Source of the DNA: Paludibacterium denitrificans
Lineage (GTDB): Bacteria > Pseudomonadota > Gammaproteobacteria > Burkholderiales > Chromobacteriaceae
NCBI RefSeq assembly: GCF_009707705.1
Contig: NZ_WLYX01000001.1
Location: forward strand, 1 to 64,000
DNA: 64,000 nt
Direction: 5' to 3'
Shown: positions 30,381-43,028 of the stretch, piece after piece
Numbering within the stretch: position 1 is the first letter of the stretch
Layout of the letters: each line of letters starts with the position of its first letter
Program-made: the position numbers and the translations under genes
Notes under the pieces: model-generated
What the model was told of the DNA's origin: nothing
The model's database searches: none
What the model saw: the letters and a program-made list of their open reading frames with translations, nothing else

Positions 30381-31570
30381 CTACATGCCCATTCTAGCGG
30401 CGCGCCAGCTGAAAAATATCCCCGAAGGCCCGCGCGCAGGTAATTCGCCCACCGTTTCCAGTGTAGTGGTATCCACCACAACCAGCTTGTCGTCATCGCG
30501 GCTGGACAACCACACCGCATCGCCACGCGCGGTAAATTCCATATGCAGGATGGCGCGCCCGGGATGCAGGGTTTTAATCACCCGCATGCTCGGCACATCA
30601 ATGACTTGCACGACGCCATTATCCGGGAAGGCAAAATTGACCCATACCCGTTTGCCGGTGGGTTCGGCCATTACAAACACCGGCTGGCCCAATACCGGCA
30701 CGCGGGCATGTTCTTTCCAGCTACGGTTATCAGCCACCAACACCTCATGACGGCCGATAGTAAGCAGAAAAGCGTAATCCCCCGCCATGGACCAACCACG
30801 CAGATGCGGCATTTTGTATACCGGCATGGCCTTCTGGCCGCGGCCATAGCCATCCAGAATGCGCCGCACGCCCTGTTCCGGGTGCCGGTATCCAGCAAAG
30901 CGAGGCCGTCTTCGCCATAAAGGCCAGCCAGATAATAGCGGCCATCGCTGCTGGCTAATCCGTCATACGGGCTTTTGCCAACATGTGGCGAGGTTTTTAC
31001 GCTCGGTGAACGTGGATTACTCGCATCCACGATCCAGATTTCACCGCTATCAAAGAGTGAAAAGACAAAACGGTTACCGGGCAAGTCGGCAAGCCCCACC
31101 ACGCGGGAGGGTTTACCATCCGCTCCTGCCGTCGTTTTCACTTCAGACAACAGCGTCAGAGTGTCGGCATCAAACAGCTTCACGCCGCCCGGTTCATAAT
31201 TTTGCGCAGCGACAATGCGGCCATCGGAGGAAATGGCGCCGCCGATACTGTTGCTGGCCTGCTCTATCCGTTTAACCAGCCTGAAGGTCAGCAGATCGAC
31301 CTTGCTGATCGCGCCATCCCGGCCAAACACATACGCATAGCGGGCATCACGCGAAAATACCACTGAGGCATGGGACAAATCGCCCAAGCCCTCTACCCGT
31401 GCCAGCATGTGACGGTGGCTGTTGTCCACCACTTGCACACTACCACTGGCGCGCTCTATCACAACGCCCAAGTCGCCGGTGCCACGCAAGGCAGGGCTCG
31501 CACAGCCTGCCAGCAATAAGACCAGCAAACTCAGGGCGTAGCGCCCTCTTTTAACCAGTGAACCAGCCAT
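30381..31570 (-). CDS. nirF: Heme d1 biosynthesis lipoprotein NirF (one frameshift)
   Basis: NirF is a periplasmic d1-propeller protein needed for heme d1 assembly and interacts with NirS and NirN. ATG 31570 (MAGSLVKRGRYALSLLVLLL) leads to a lipobox, LLAGCASP, so it is probably a lipoprotein. Propeller blades read GDLGVVIERASGSVQVVDNS, RDARYAYVFGRDGAISKVDL, GRIVAAQNYEPGGVKLFDAD and SPHVGKSPYDGLASSDGRYY. After a frame change near 30880 it continues YKMPHLRGWSMAGDYAFLLT and TARGDAVWLSSRDDDKLVVV. Stitched length is about 395 residues, normal. Confidence 0.88.
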
Positions 31571-31874
31571 TGTGCTTCTTCTTCTGTCAAAAACGGCCGC
31601 CATGGCGGCATCGGTGTGCTGGACGGCCATTGAGTATGGTCGCGACCAGACTGTCATCCGGCTTTCCGGCCAGTGCCACAGGAGTCAGCGGGCTGCCAAG
31701 GCCACCCTTCAGGGTCAAACCGTGACAAGCACCGCAGTCCTGCCGGACCAGATGGCGCAGCCATGCGGCCCGCTCGGGTGGAGGCTGCACCACCTTGCTG
31801 TCAGCCTTGGCACAAGGCTCCCAACCAAGCAAGGCGGCGCAGAGCAACAGCCTTATTACTGGGTAAGAATCCAT
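31531..31874 (-). CDS. nirC: c-type cytochrome NirC (one frameshift)
   Basis: NirC is a small periplasmic c-type cytochrome linked to NirS maturation or electron supply. It starts MDSYPVIRLLLCAALLGW (signal peptide) and contains RQDCGACHGLTLKGGLGSPL with the heme-binding CGACH. A frame change near 31610 restores MPPWRPFLTEEEAQWLVHWL, the C-terminal helix with the axial Met region, and a TGA at 31531-31533. It overlaps nirF by about 40 bases and the nirM stop upstream. Stitched length is about 114 residues, as expected. Confidence 0.82.
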
Positions 31875-32167
31875 TGCACCATGGTCTTCAGGTCAGCGTC
31901 AGGCACTTGCGGATTCGCTGGCATAGGGATGGCACCAAAGCTGCCTGAACCACCCTTTTTCACCTTGTCCATCACTTTGGCCAGCACTTTCTGGCCTCTG
32001 TATTTGGCTGCCACCTCCTTATAAGCCGGGCCAACCACCTTGTGATCGACAGCGTGACAAGCCGGGCAGTTGTGTTGCTGCAGCAGCCCTTGCGGCGTTG
32101 CGGCCAGAGCTTCTCCAGAAAGAATAACCAGAGCAGACAGAGTTAAGGCAATACCGAATGTTTTCAT
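31856..32167 (-). CDS. nirM: Cytochrome c551-type electron donor NirM
   Basis: A 103-residue periplasmic cytochrome c of the c551/c552 type that donates electrons to NirS. The frame is intact: MKTFGIALTLSALVILSGEA (signal peptide), LLQQHNCPACHAVDHKVVG with the heme motif CPACH, and a Met-ligand region GSGSFGAIPMPANPQVPDAD. It ends KTMVQWILTQ. It lies 49 bases after nirS, the place of nirM in Pseudomonas. Confidence 0.9.
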   Translation of the reverse strand: MKTFGIALTLSALVILSGEALAATPQGLLQQHNCPACHAVDHKVVGPAYKEVAAKYRGQKVLAKVMDKVKKGGSGSFGAIPMPANPQVPDADLKTMVQWILTQ

Positions 32168-32216
32168 GCTGATCTCCCGGTGGGCCAGAACGTGTCTGGC
32201 CCACGTTTCAGACTGG

Positions 32217-34028
<1,812 letters not shown>

Positions 34029-34068
34029 CGCTTTCCGGCCCGGCAACAGCCGCCTTTCACCACGTCAT

Positions 34069-34272
34069 TCAAGGCTTGTCCGGCAACGATACCGGGCTGT
34101 CTTCCAGCCCCCAATCGCCGTATTCATACCAGTCCTCTCCCAGTACTTCTACCGGGTGCTGGGTACGTCCGGAACCATTGCCGCACTGCAGGGAATCTGC
34201 CGGGCAATATTTGTCACAGCCCCAGCAGATACGCTCGGGGTGTGGCGGATTGATGGGAAATTTTTTGGCCAT
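34069..34272 (-). CDS. DUF3079 small cysteine-rich protein
   Basis: A 67-residue protein of the DUF3079 family, frame intact. It reads MAKKFPINPPHPERICWGCD, KYCPADSLQCGNGSGRTQHP and LGEDWYEYGDWGLEDS. The CWGCDKYC and QCGNG cysteines (four in all) suggest a metal site, but no function is established to my knowledge. It lies between the nor operon terminator and the nirS promoter, on the same strand as both. Confidence 0.8.
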   Translation of the reverse strand: MAKKFPINPPHPERICWGCDKYCPADSLQCGNGSGRTQHPVEVLGEDWYEYGDWGLEDSPVSLPDKP

Positions 34273-34342
34273 GATGGGATTGTTTCACTGCCTCCGGCCG
34301 CCAGCATGGATACAAATCAAGAAATTGCCCTTGCCACGTGGC

Positions 34343-34370
34343 AAAAAAATCCCGGCCGCCATCGGCCGGG
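34343..34370 (-). terminator. Rho-independent terminator of the nor operon
   Basis: CCCGGCCG-ATGG-CGGCCGGG, an 8-bp perfect stem, followed on the minus strand by A and a run of seven T. It lies 55 bases after the norD stop and before the DUF3079 gene, so it ends the norCBEFQD transcript. Confidence 0.85.
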
Positions 34371-34424
34371 AGCAGTAAAAACACCCTTGGAATACAGATC
34401 AGGAAAATCAACCTCAGGCAGGCA

Positions 34425-36250
34425 TCAGCGAGTAAAACTGGCGTACAAGCGGGTCAATACCTGTGGCAGGGTTTGTGCCTGCTGCACCACCACATAACCA
34501 CGATGACCAAACAGATGGGGCAGATAGTCGCTCCCTTCGCGGTCTACCGTCACGCAAAACGGCACCAGGCCATCACGACGGGCTTCCAGAATCGCCTGCC
34601 GGGTGTCTTCAATGCCATAACGCCCCTCGTAGTGATCCAGATCATTGGGCTTGCCATCCGAGATGATCAACAACAGGCGACGTTGCGCAGCCTGTTGCAA
34701 CAAGATGCGGCTGCTTTGTCGAATGGCCGCACCCATACGGGTGTAATAACCGGGACGGATAGCCATGATGCGGCCGCGCGCGTTGTCATCGTAACGGTCG
34801 GCAAAGTCCTTCAAGACCTGCAAGCGCACCTCCTGCCGCCGGATGGACGAGAACCCGTACAGACCAAAACCATCACCACTGGCCGACAGGGCTTCGGCAA
34901 ACAACAACAGGCTGTCGCGTATCACGTCGATTACCCGCCCCTCGCCTACCCAGCTCTCGGTGGAGAGCGACAAATCTGCCAGCGTCAGGCACGCCAAGCT
35001 ACGTTCGCCCGGCGGCCGGGCTGGTATAACGGCGGCTCCGCCACTGCCGTACCACTGCGTTGCTCTGCCATAAAACGGATGACGCGGTCGATATCAATGT
35101 CCGGGCCACTGGCTTCGCCGCTGCGTCGGACGCGTTCCGGTGCCAGTGCCTGAAACTGGCGGCGGAGCCGTCGTGCCAGCGGTTGCAATCTGTCCGGCAA
35201 GGGCGAAGGATGGGCATCACGTGGCAGCATCGGCTTGATAATGCAATGGTCTTCCACCAATCGTTGCTGCTTCCAGTTCCATTCCGGCAACTTCAGCCCC
35301 TCGCCCAGCGGGCTGTCATCGTAAGCGGCAGCGGGCAGGTCAAGATCAAACTTCAGACGGCTGGATTTGGTATGGGCATCCTGCGTGATCGACAAGCGGT
35401 TCATGTCCTCGGCCGCTGCTTCACCGTTATTGTCATCATCCTCATCGGTGTGCCGGTTGACCTTGACGTATTCGTCCCGGGTAAACAGGCTTTCGGCGCG
35501 AAATACCAGCAACATGCCGTTTTTCCGCTCATCCTGCACCACGCGCTGGGCACGATAACGCCGGTGGCGGTGTTGCTGGTTCGGCCGCTTACCCTCGGGG
35601 TTTTGCGCCTCGTTCTGCGCGGCGTCGCCGGTCTGATCCACCGTCGGTGGCGTCGGGTGCAACCACAGCGGGACCGGCATCGGCGGCTGGAGAATGGCGG
35701 GCATCGGCAAGTTGGCCGAAGGTTGGCGCAGGATGGCCTGAATGGCACGTTCGACGGCAGCCTCGGCCTTGGGCAATCTGGCCGGATCTGGGCGCATGGG
35801 CAGCAAGCCGTCCACCAGTCGCTGATAAACCTGCGCCAGACCCGGCATGGCGGCGAGGCAAGCCGCCGTGGCCGCGCGGTTCCGTTCCAGCCAGTTGCCT
35901 TGTGTCGGCGCAGAGGCTGCCGGGGCAATCAGCCAGAAATACAATTGGCGATTCAGCGAGGCATCCGGATACAAATCCAGCTTGTCCGGCAGATAAAACG
36001 CCTGATTATCGCTCCACGCGAGTTCCACCCGGGTCCCGGTGCCAGCCAGTCGCTCAATCAACCGACGCCGAGCGCCATGCTCGGTCCCCACCGTCGAACG
36101 CAACACCAGTCTGCCCTCCCCACCCATGGCGCGAAAAAACAGCGGCGCCTGTCCGGCGATACTTTCCAGTGTCACCGCGGCCTTGGGGTAGCCCCGGTAA
36201 GCCGCACGGCGCACCAGCTTGTCCCACCAGCCCCCTACGATGTCTTCCAT
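34425..36250 (-). CDS. norD: Nitric oxide reductase activation protein NorD (VWA domain, one frameshift)
   Basis: NorD works with the AAA+ protein NorQ to activate cNOR, probably by metal insertion. ATG 36250 (MEDIVGGWWDKLVRRAAYRG) starts a long, poorly conserved N-terminal part that includes WNWKQQRLVEDHCIIKPMLP near 35265. After a frame change near 35000 the von Willebrand A domain reads LADLSLSTESW, with the MIDAS DxSxS, then LYGFSSIRRQEVRLQVLKDF, RPGYYTRMGAAIRQSSRILL and LLLIISDGKPNDLDHYEGRY. Stitched length is about 608 residues, normal. It is the last gene of the nor operon. Confidence 0.9.
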
Positions 36251-36262
36251 GGAGCGTCGCCT

Positions 36263-37066
36263 CTAGAGAGGAAACTGGGTATCGATCACCGCCAATAGCG
36301 CGGCAATGGTATCGGCTTCATCGCTCAATGGTTCGGCCAACGCTGTATGGCAGGCCAGACGCGGTGACATGCCCGACATCATCAGTTTGGCAGCGTATAC
36401 CAGCAGGCGGGTACTGACCGATTCGTCCAGATCGTAGCCGGTAAGCCGTCGCAATTGCCCTGCCAGCGTGACCAATTGGCGGGCCCGGGTTTCAGAGATA
36501 CCGGTTTCCTGCATCAGTACAGTCAGCTCCACCTCCGGCGACGGGAAGTCAAACGTCATGGCAACAAAGCGCTGACGGGTACTGGGCTTCAGGGTTTTCA
36601 GCACATGCTGATAGCCCGGGTTATACGACACCACCAACATGAAAGATGGCGGTGCCTCCAGCAATTCGCCAGTGCGTTCGATAGGCAAAATGCGGCGATC
36701 ATCAGTGAGCGGGTGCAGGACCACGGTGGTGTCCTTGCGCGCTTCCACCACTTCATCCAGATAACAGATCCCGCCCTGACGAACCGCGCGGGTCAGCGGA
36801 CCATCACACCAGATGGTCTGACCATCACCAATCAGGTGGCGACCGACCAGATCGGCGGCAGACAAATCGTCATGGCAAGAAACGGTAATCAGCGGCAAAC
36901 CAAGCCGGGCGGCCATATGGGCAACAAAACGGGTCTTGCCACAACCGGTCGGGCCTTTGATCAGTACCGGCAATTGCTGCTGCGAGGCGGCTTCAAACAG
37001 GCGACATTCTTCGCCCTGAGCCTGATAAAACGGAGCAGTCACGGAGGTGGGAGCGGGGGCGTTCAT
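36263..37066 (-). CDS. norQ: NorQ, MoxR-type AAA+ ATPase
   Basis: AAA+ chaperone partner of NorD (CbbQ/NirQ/NorQ family). The frame is intact over 267 residues. Walker A is in LIKGPTGCGKTRFVAHMAAR; DLVGRHLIGDGQTIWCDGPL and GGICYLDEVVEARKDTTVVL (Walker B) follow. VVSYNPGYQHVLKTLKPSTR carries sensor 1 and the arginine-finger region. It lies between the small norF-like gene and norD, with 10-12 bases on each side. Confidence 0.93.
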   Translation of the reverse strand: MNAPAPTSVTAPFYQAQGEECRLFEAASQQQLPVLIKGPTGCGKTRFVAHMAARLGLPLITVSCHDDLSAADLVGRHLIGDGQTIWCDGPLTRAVRQGGICYLDEVVEARKDTTVVLHPLTDDRRILPIERTGELLEAPPSFMLVVSYNPGYQHVLKTLKPSTRQRFVAMTFDFPSPEVELTVLMQETGISETRARQLVTLAGQLRRLTGYDLDESVSTRLLVYAAKLMMSGMSPRLACHTALAEPLSDEADTIAALLAVIDTQFPL

Positions 37067-37075
37067 GTTCAGGTC

Positions 37076-37339
37076 TCAGTAAAAACTCAAGATCAACAAA
37101 CCCGTCACCAGCAGCAGCCAGCCATGTACCAGCAAGCGCAGCCAGCGCGGCGCATAGCGCAGACCCATATAGTGCTCGATCACGGTAAATCCCTTGATTC
37201 CAGCCAGCAACAACACCAGCGGAGCCAAAACTCCATGCCGTAGCGACAGGTTCTGTTCGGCCAACAATGCCGCCATCACGGTCAGGCCGCTGAGCCAGAG
37301 CCACAACAAAAATTGACGGGTAGAGGATGGATAGTTCAT
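37076..37339 (-). CDS. norF: NorF-like small membrane protein (cytochrome oxidase subunit IV type)
   Basis: A short membrane protein of about 87 residues from ATG 37339 (MNYPSSTRQFLLWLWLSGLT). I see three hydrophobic helices: LWLWLSGLTVMAALLA, APLVLLLAGIKGF and LVHGWLLLVTGLLIL. GIKGFTVIEHYMGL is the pattern of prokaryotic subunit-IV/NorF proteins. It lies between norE and norQ in the operon. Its role in cNOR function is accessory. Confidence 0.75.
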   Translation of the reverse strand: MNYPSSTRQFLLWLWLSGLTVMAALLAEQNLSLRHGVLAPLVLLLAGIKGFTVIEHYMGLRYAPRWLRLLVHGWLLLVTGLLILSFY

Positions 37340-37402
37340 GAGCACAGCATAGGTCGCGCCCTGCCCGCCATCCTTGATACCGGATAAGGGTTTGACCATC
37401 GG

Positions 37403-37999
37403 CTAGCGCGCCACATAGACCAGCGCAAACAACACCAGCCACACCAGATCAACCATATGCCAGTAAGCCGCTGCCGTTTCCACGCCATCCATCCGACCCG
37501 GGCCATAGCGACCGTCACGCGACATCCACCACACTGCGGCCACAATCACCATGCCCAGCACCACATGCAGGAAATGGAACACCGTCAACGACAGGTAGAA
37601 CATCCAGAAATCATTGCTGGACAGCGTAATGCCTAAGCCATGAACTTGCCAGCCAGTTCATACATCTTGCACAGCAAAAACCCGCCACCAAACACCATGG
37701 CCAGCAACAGTGACTGACGGCTAGGCACGTTGCCGGTTTTCGGCCAACCTTTTCACTGCGGCCACCATGCAGGCACTCCCCGCAATCAGCAGCAAGGTGT
37801 TGAGCGTGGGAAGCAGCAAGGCCAGATGCGACTGTCCTTCCGCAAACAACACCGGCTGACGCAGCCGATACACGCCGTACACCAGAAAAAACACGCCAAA
37901 TACTGCCAATTCCGCCAGAATAAAACACCACATGGCCAGATCACCCGGCACATGGCGCTCAGGTAGCACCTCGGTTCCAGCCAGACTTTGCACGCTCAT
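37403..37999 (-). CDS. norE: NorE, cytochrome oxidase subunit III-like protein (frameshifted)
   Basis: An accessory membrane protein of nitric oxide reductase. ATG 37999 gives MSVQSLAGTEVLPERHVPGD, then LAMWCFILAELAVFGVFFLV and LPTLNTLLLIAGSACMVAAV. Frame changes near 37735 and 37630 interrupt it; the last part reads NDFWMFYLSLTVFHFLHVVL and YWHMVDLVWLVLFALVYVAR, typical of the subunit III family. Stitched length is about 198 residues, normal for NorE. One exact 10-mer lies at 37739-37748, next to the first break. Confidence 0.85.
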
Positions 38000-38064
38000 T
38001 TCGACCTCCAAAATCAAAGAGGCAGCCCGAAAGCCGCCTCATTCCAGACAATGTTTGCAGTTAC

Positions 38065-39955
<1,891 letters not shown>

Positions 39956-40029
39956 GTCCTCCTAAAGTGCTTGTACCGGCAAGCCCGGCACCTGCGGCGA
40001 AATGTACGGTTTTGGGCATTCCAATAGCA

Positions 40030-40043
40030 TTGATTCGAATCAA
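40030..40043. promoter_or_regulatory. FNR/DNR box shared by norC and nirE
   Basis: TTGATTCGAATCAA, a perfect palindrome over all 14 bases. It lies between divergent norC (centre 81 bases from its ATG) and nirE (72 bases), so one site can serve both directions. Confidence 0.85.
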
Positions 40044-40108
40044 CGATTTCCAGCACCAAATATCCCTACACTCGGCGCATCTAATCCGTGGTCAGACCAG
40101 AGGTAAGC

Positions 40109-40943
40109 ATGAACCGTCCATATCAAGTGCGGGACAAAGTCCCTGATCCGATTAGGGAAAATGCCGATGGCACAACTGGCTTCTTGCCCGGAAGCGTTGC
40201 ACTGGTAGGCGCAGGGCCGGGAGATCCCGACCTGTTGACGCTACGTGCGGTGCAGCGTCTGCAACAGGCCGATGCCGTGCTGTACGACCACCTGCTGGAT
40301 AGCCGCATCCTCGACCTGGCCCCGGCATCCGCCAGCCGAATTTGCGTGGGCAAACGAGCAAGCCGCCACACACTGCCGCAGGAAGACATCAACCAGTTAT
40401 TGATACGGTTTGCCCAACAAGGCATGCGAGTGGTGCGACTAAAAGGTGGCGACCCACTGATGTTCGGGCGTGGAGGTGAAGAGCTGGAAGCGTTGGCCGA
40501 AGCCGGTATCCGCTGCGAGGTAGTGCCGGGGATCAGTGCCGCACTGGGCGCCGCCGCCAGCGCCGCGTTGCCACTCACCCATCGCCACTACGCCCAGAGC
40601 TGCAGTTTTGTGACCGGCCATCGCCGCGAAGGAAAAGAAGAACTGGACTGGGCTGGTTATTGCCATCCCGGACAGACCATCGTGGTTTACATGGGGCTGG
40701 GGCAGGCCGCAAACATTGCCAGCCAGTTGATGGCTAACGGAATAAGCGGCGACACCCCGATCGCCGTGGTCGAAAACGCCTGCTCCGACAAGCAGCGTTG
40801 CCTATGCGACACCTTGCAGAACCTGGCCGTACTGATCTCACAGCAGCAAGTTAGCTCGTGCGGCGTTACTGGTGATTGGTCATGTCGTCACCCTGCACCA
40901 GAAGCTGGTGTCCATGAAAACAGCCGCACAGGCAAGTTCTTGA
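40109..40943 (+). CDS. nirE: Uroporphyrinogen-III C-methyltransferase NirE (one frameshift)
   Basis: SUMT makes precorrin-2, the entry to siroheme and heme d1. ATG 40109 gives MNRPYQVRDKVPDPIRE. The family motif SVALVGAGPGDPDLLTLRAV lies at about residue 30; VRLKGGDPLMFGRGGEELEA and VPGISAALGAAASAALPLTH follow. A frame change near 40858 hides the true end, ALLVIGHVVTLHQKLVSMKT, with TGA at 40941-40943 inside the next FNR/DNR box. Stitched length is about 277 residues, normal. The position beside nor and the shared box support the nirE role in heme d1 synthesis rather than a housekeeping cobA. Confidence 0.87.
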
Positions 40944-40953
40944 TTCGTATCAT
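40940..40953. promoter_or_regulatory. FNR/DNR box upstream of the hemerythrin gene
   Basis: TTGATTCGTATCAT, 13 of 14 positions of the palindrome, centred 75 bases before the hemerythrin ATG. It overlaps the repaired nirE stop codon. Confidence 0.75.
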
Positions 40954-41021
40954 TCAAACGGGAACAACCTGCACCGCATACTGCAGCTTTACTTACTGAC
41001 CCGCTTCAGAGGACTTTAGCC

Positions 41022-41450
41022 ATGAACGCCATAGCACGCCTGACCCAGCAGCATCGTGACTGCGACGATATTCTTGCCTCTGCCGAACAGGCTGTTCGTA
41101 GCGGGAACTGGAACCGGGCCAGACAAATCTGTCAGGTCTTGAATGTCGAGATAGAACAACACTTTCAACTGGAAGAAGATCAGGTTTTCCCGGCATTTGA
41201 AGCGGCCACGGGTATTGATAGCGGGCCGACGGAGATGATGCGATGCGAGCACAACGAAATCCGCCAGCTCCTGCAAGACATGGCCGATGCAGTCAATGGG
41301 GAAGATGCCCGGGCATGGCTGGGTCACAGTGAAACCCTGCTCATCCTGACGCAGCAACACAACATGAAGGAAGAAAACATCCTATACCCGATGTGTAGCC
41401 AGCACATTGTCAATTTTGAACAGCTGGTGCCCTCTGGAGAATACGCATGA
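41022..41450 (+). CDS. Hemerythrin-like HHE domain protein
   Basis: A 142-residue di-iron protein, frame intact. It starts MNAIARLTQQHRDCDDILAS. Candidate ligands are seen in LTQQHRDCD, NVEIEQHFQLEEDQVFPAFE (H-x3-E), MMRCEHNEIRQLL and ILTQQHNMKEENILYPMC (H-x3-E). Hemerythrin proteins of this type are associated with NO stress and iron-sulfur repair. It heads a group with DUF2249, a membrane protein and nnrS, and has its own FNR/DNR box. Its gene overlaps the next by four bases. Confidence 0.85.
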   Translation: MNAIARLTQQHRDCDDILASAEQAVRSGNWNRARQICQVLNVEIEQHFQLEEDQVFPAFEAATGIDSGPTEMMRCEHNEIRQLLQDMADAVNGEDARAWLGHSETLLILTQQHNMKEENILYPMCSQHIVNFEQLVPSGEYA

Positions 41451-41659
41451 ACCCCGTCGACCTGCGTCATCTGGTACCCCCGGAACCGATGGAAATCATT
41501 CTGGATGCGGCCGATCAGTTGCAAAGCGGCCAGACGCTGGGCTGGATTCTGCCCCACCATCCGACACCACTACTGCCGATGCTGACGGCACAAAACATCA
41601 ACTATCGTTTCGAACTATCCGGCGATGGCGGGGTAATTCTTTACATCAACAAAGCATGA
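41447..41659 (+). CDS. DUF2249 domain protein
   Basis: A 70-residue protein, frame intact: MNPVDLRHLVPPEPMEIILD, AADQLQSGQTLGWILPHHPT, then PLLPMLTAQNINYRFELSGD and GGVILYINKA. DUF2249 is a TusA-like small fold often encoded next to hemerythrins in denitrifiers. The TusA catalytic cysteine position shows no Cys here. It overlaps both neighbours by four bases, so the three genes are coupled. Confidence 0.8.
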   Translation: MNPVDLRHLVPPEPMEIILDAADQLQSGQTLGWILPHHPTPLLPMLTAQNINYRFELSGDGGVILYINKA

Positions 41660-42925
41660 GTCAGGCCTGGCTTTCCTACGACAAGGCACCACCCGTGTGG
41701 TTGCCTGCCGTCTTTTTCGTGGCCACCCTGCTGTGGTTGCTGACGCTGGGCATGGTGCTGTTACCCGACAGCATCGAAACCGCCAACCGCTATCAACCAC
41801 AGGTATTGGCCCTCACCCATGTTTTGGGACTGGGCGTACTGGGCAACATCATGGCCGGGGCCATCCTGCAAATGCTGGCCGTGGCCAGCGCCGTCCCCAC
41901 ACCACGCCCGAGACGCTTGCTGTTTAGCCTGTTCCTGCCGTGGCAAGCCGGGACAGGATTACTCGTTGGCGGCTTTCTGCACGATTTTTCACCCGTTGCC
42001 ATGCTGACCGCGGCGATATTACTGAGTGCGGCAGTCATTCGGCTGGTTTGGCATGGATGGTATGGACTGGCACGCAGCCCTGCCCGCGATGCCACGAGTC
42101 AAGGCATTGCACTGGCGCTGGCGGCACTGTTTGTTACCGCACTGCTTGGGTTATCCATGGTGCTGACACTTACCGGCCAGCTGTCACTGCCCATCATGCC
42201 GCTGCTGCACAGCCATGTACTGTGGGCCGCGGTGGGCTGGCTGTTTCTGCTGCTACTGGCCGTCAGCCAGACTGGCATTCCAATGTTTCTTGTCACGCCA
42301 CCTTACCCGGCACGGACCGCCCGATTAGCGATGGCCGTAGTGGTACTACTGGTAACGTGCACACTCGCCCTGTTCTTCTGGCCACGCGGGCTGCCACTGC
42401 CCGCCACCCTGTTGTTGATGGCTGTGGTGATGTATGCCGCCTTGTCATGGCGACTGTTGCGGCAAAGCCGTCGACAGGCCGATCCCGTTTGGTGGCAATG
42501 GCGGGTGGGCATGATTTGCCTGCTATTGGGTGGACTGAGCGCCTTGTTATGCACAGGGTTGGCCGAATGGCCCGGCCTGCCATTGTTGGCCGGACTGTGG
42601 TGGCTGGGCGGTGTAGGGCTGAGTGCCACGCTGGCAATGTTGGGCAAAATCGCGCCCTTTCTGTCCTGGCTGCATTTGAAACAGCAAAACCCACCGCGTG
42701 GTCTGTTGCCGTCCACTCATGGTTTTCTGGCGGAATCAGCCCAATTGCGTTTGCGCCATTTGCATCTGTTGTGGCTGCTGGCCGGGACGTTATGGTGCTG
42801 GCAGCCCTGGTCGCTTCCATATTCTGTTTGCGCTCATAACACTCATTCAGGCGGGCTATGCGCTTTATCTGGCCAGCAAAATCACGCAGCGTTATCAGGC
42901 CGTGAAACGTGCCATTCCCCGCTAA
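41656..42925 (+). CDS. Polytopic membrane protein of the NO-associated cluster (one frameshift)
   Basis: A membrane protein of about 420 residues with roughly 12 hydrophobic helices. ATG 41656 (MSQAWLSYDKAPPVWLPAVF) overlaps the DUF2249 stop. Histidines in helices, in LALTHVLGLGVLGNIMAGAI and PLLHSHVLWAAVGWLFLLLL, recall the distant heme-copper-oxidase-like or NnrS-like proteins found near nor genes. I do not recognise a named family with certainty. One frame change near 42825 lies before the end, LIQAGYALYLASKITQRYQA. One exact 10-mer (42558) and one 9/10 copy (42585) lie inside. Confidence 0.65.
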
Positions 42926-42955
42926 TCACACATCTTTCGCGCTCGCCAGATTTTC

Positions 42956-42969
42956 TTGATACGAATCAT
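42956..42969. promoter_or_regulatory. FNR/DNR box upstream of nnrS
   Basis: TTGATACGAATCAT, 13 of 14 positions of the palindrome, centred 66 bases before the nnrS ATG. Confidence 0.75.
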
Positions 42970-43028
42970 TCCGTCCACAAGGTGCAGACACCGATACTAA
43001 ACGCCCCCCACTTTCAAGGCTGATTATC

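Noticed and set aside
35060-36298. 412-codon plus-strand open frame opposite norD
   Set aside because: Shadow of norD; its translation matches no family, while the minus strand continues into a VWA domain with DxSxS.
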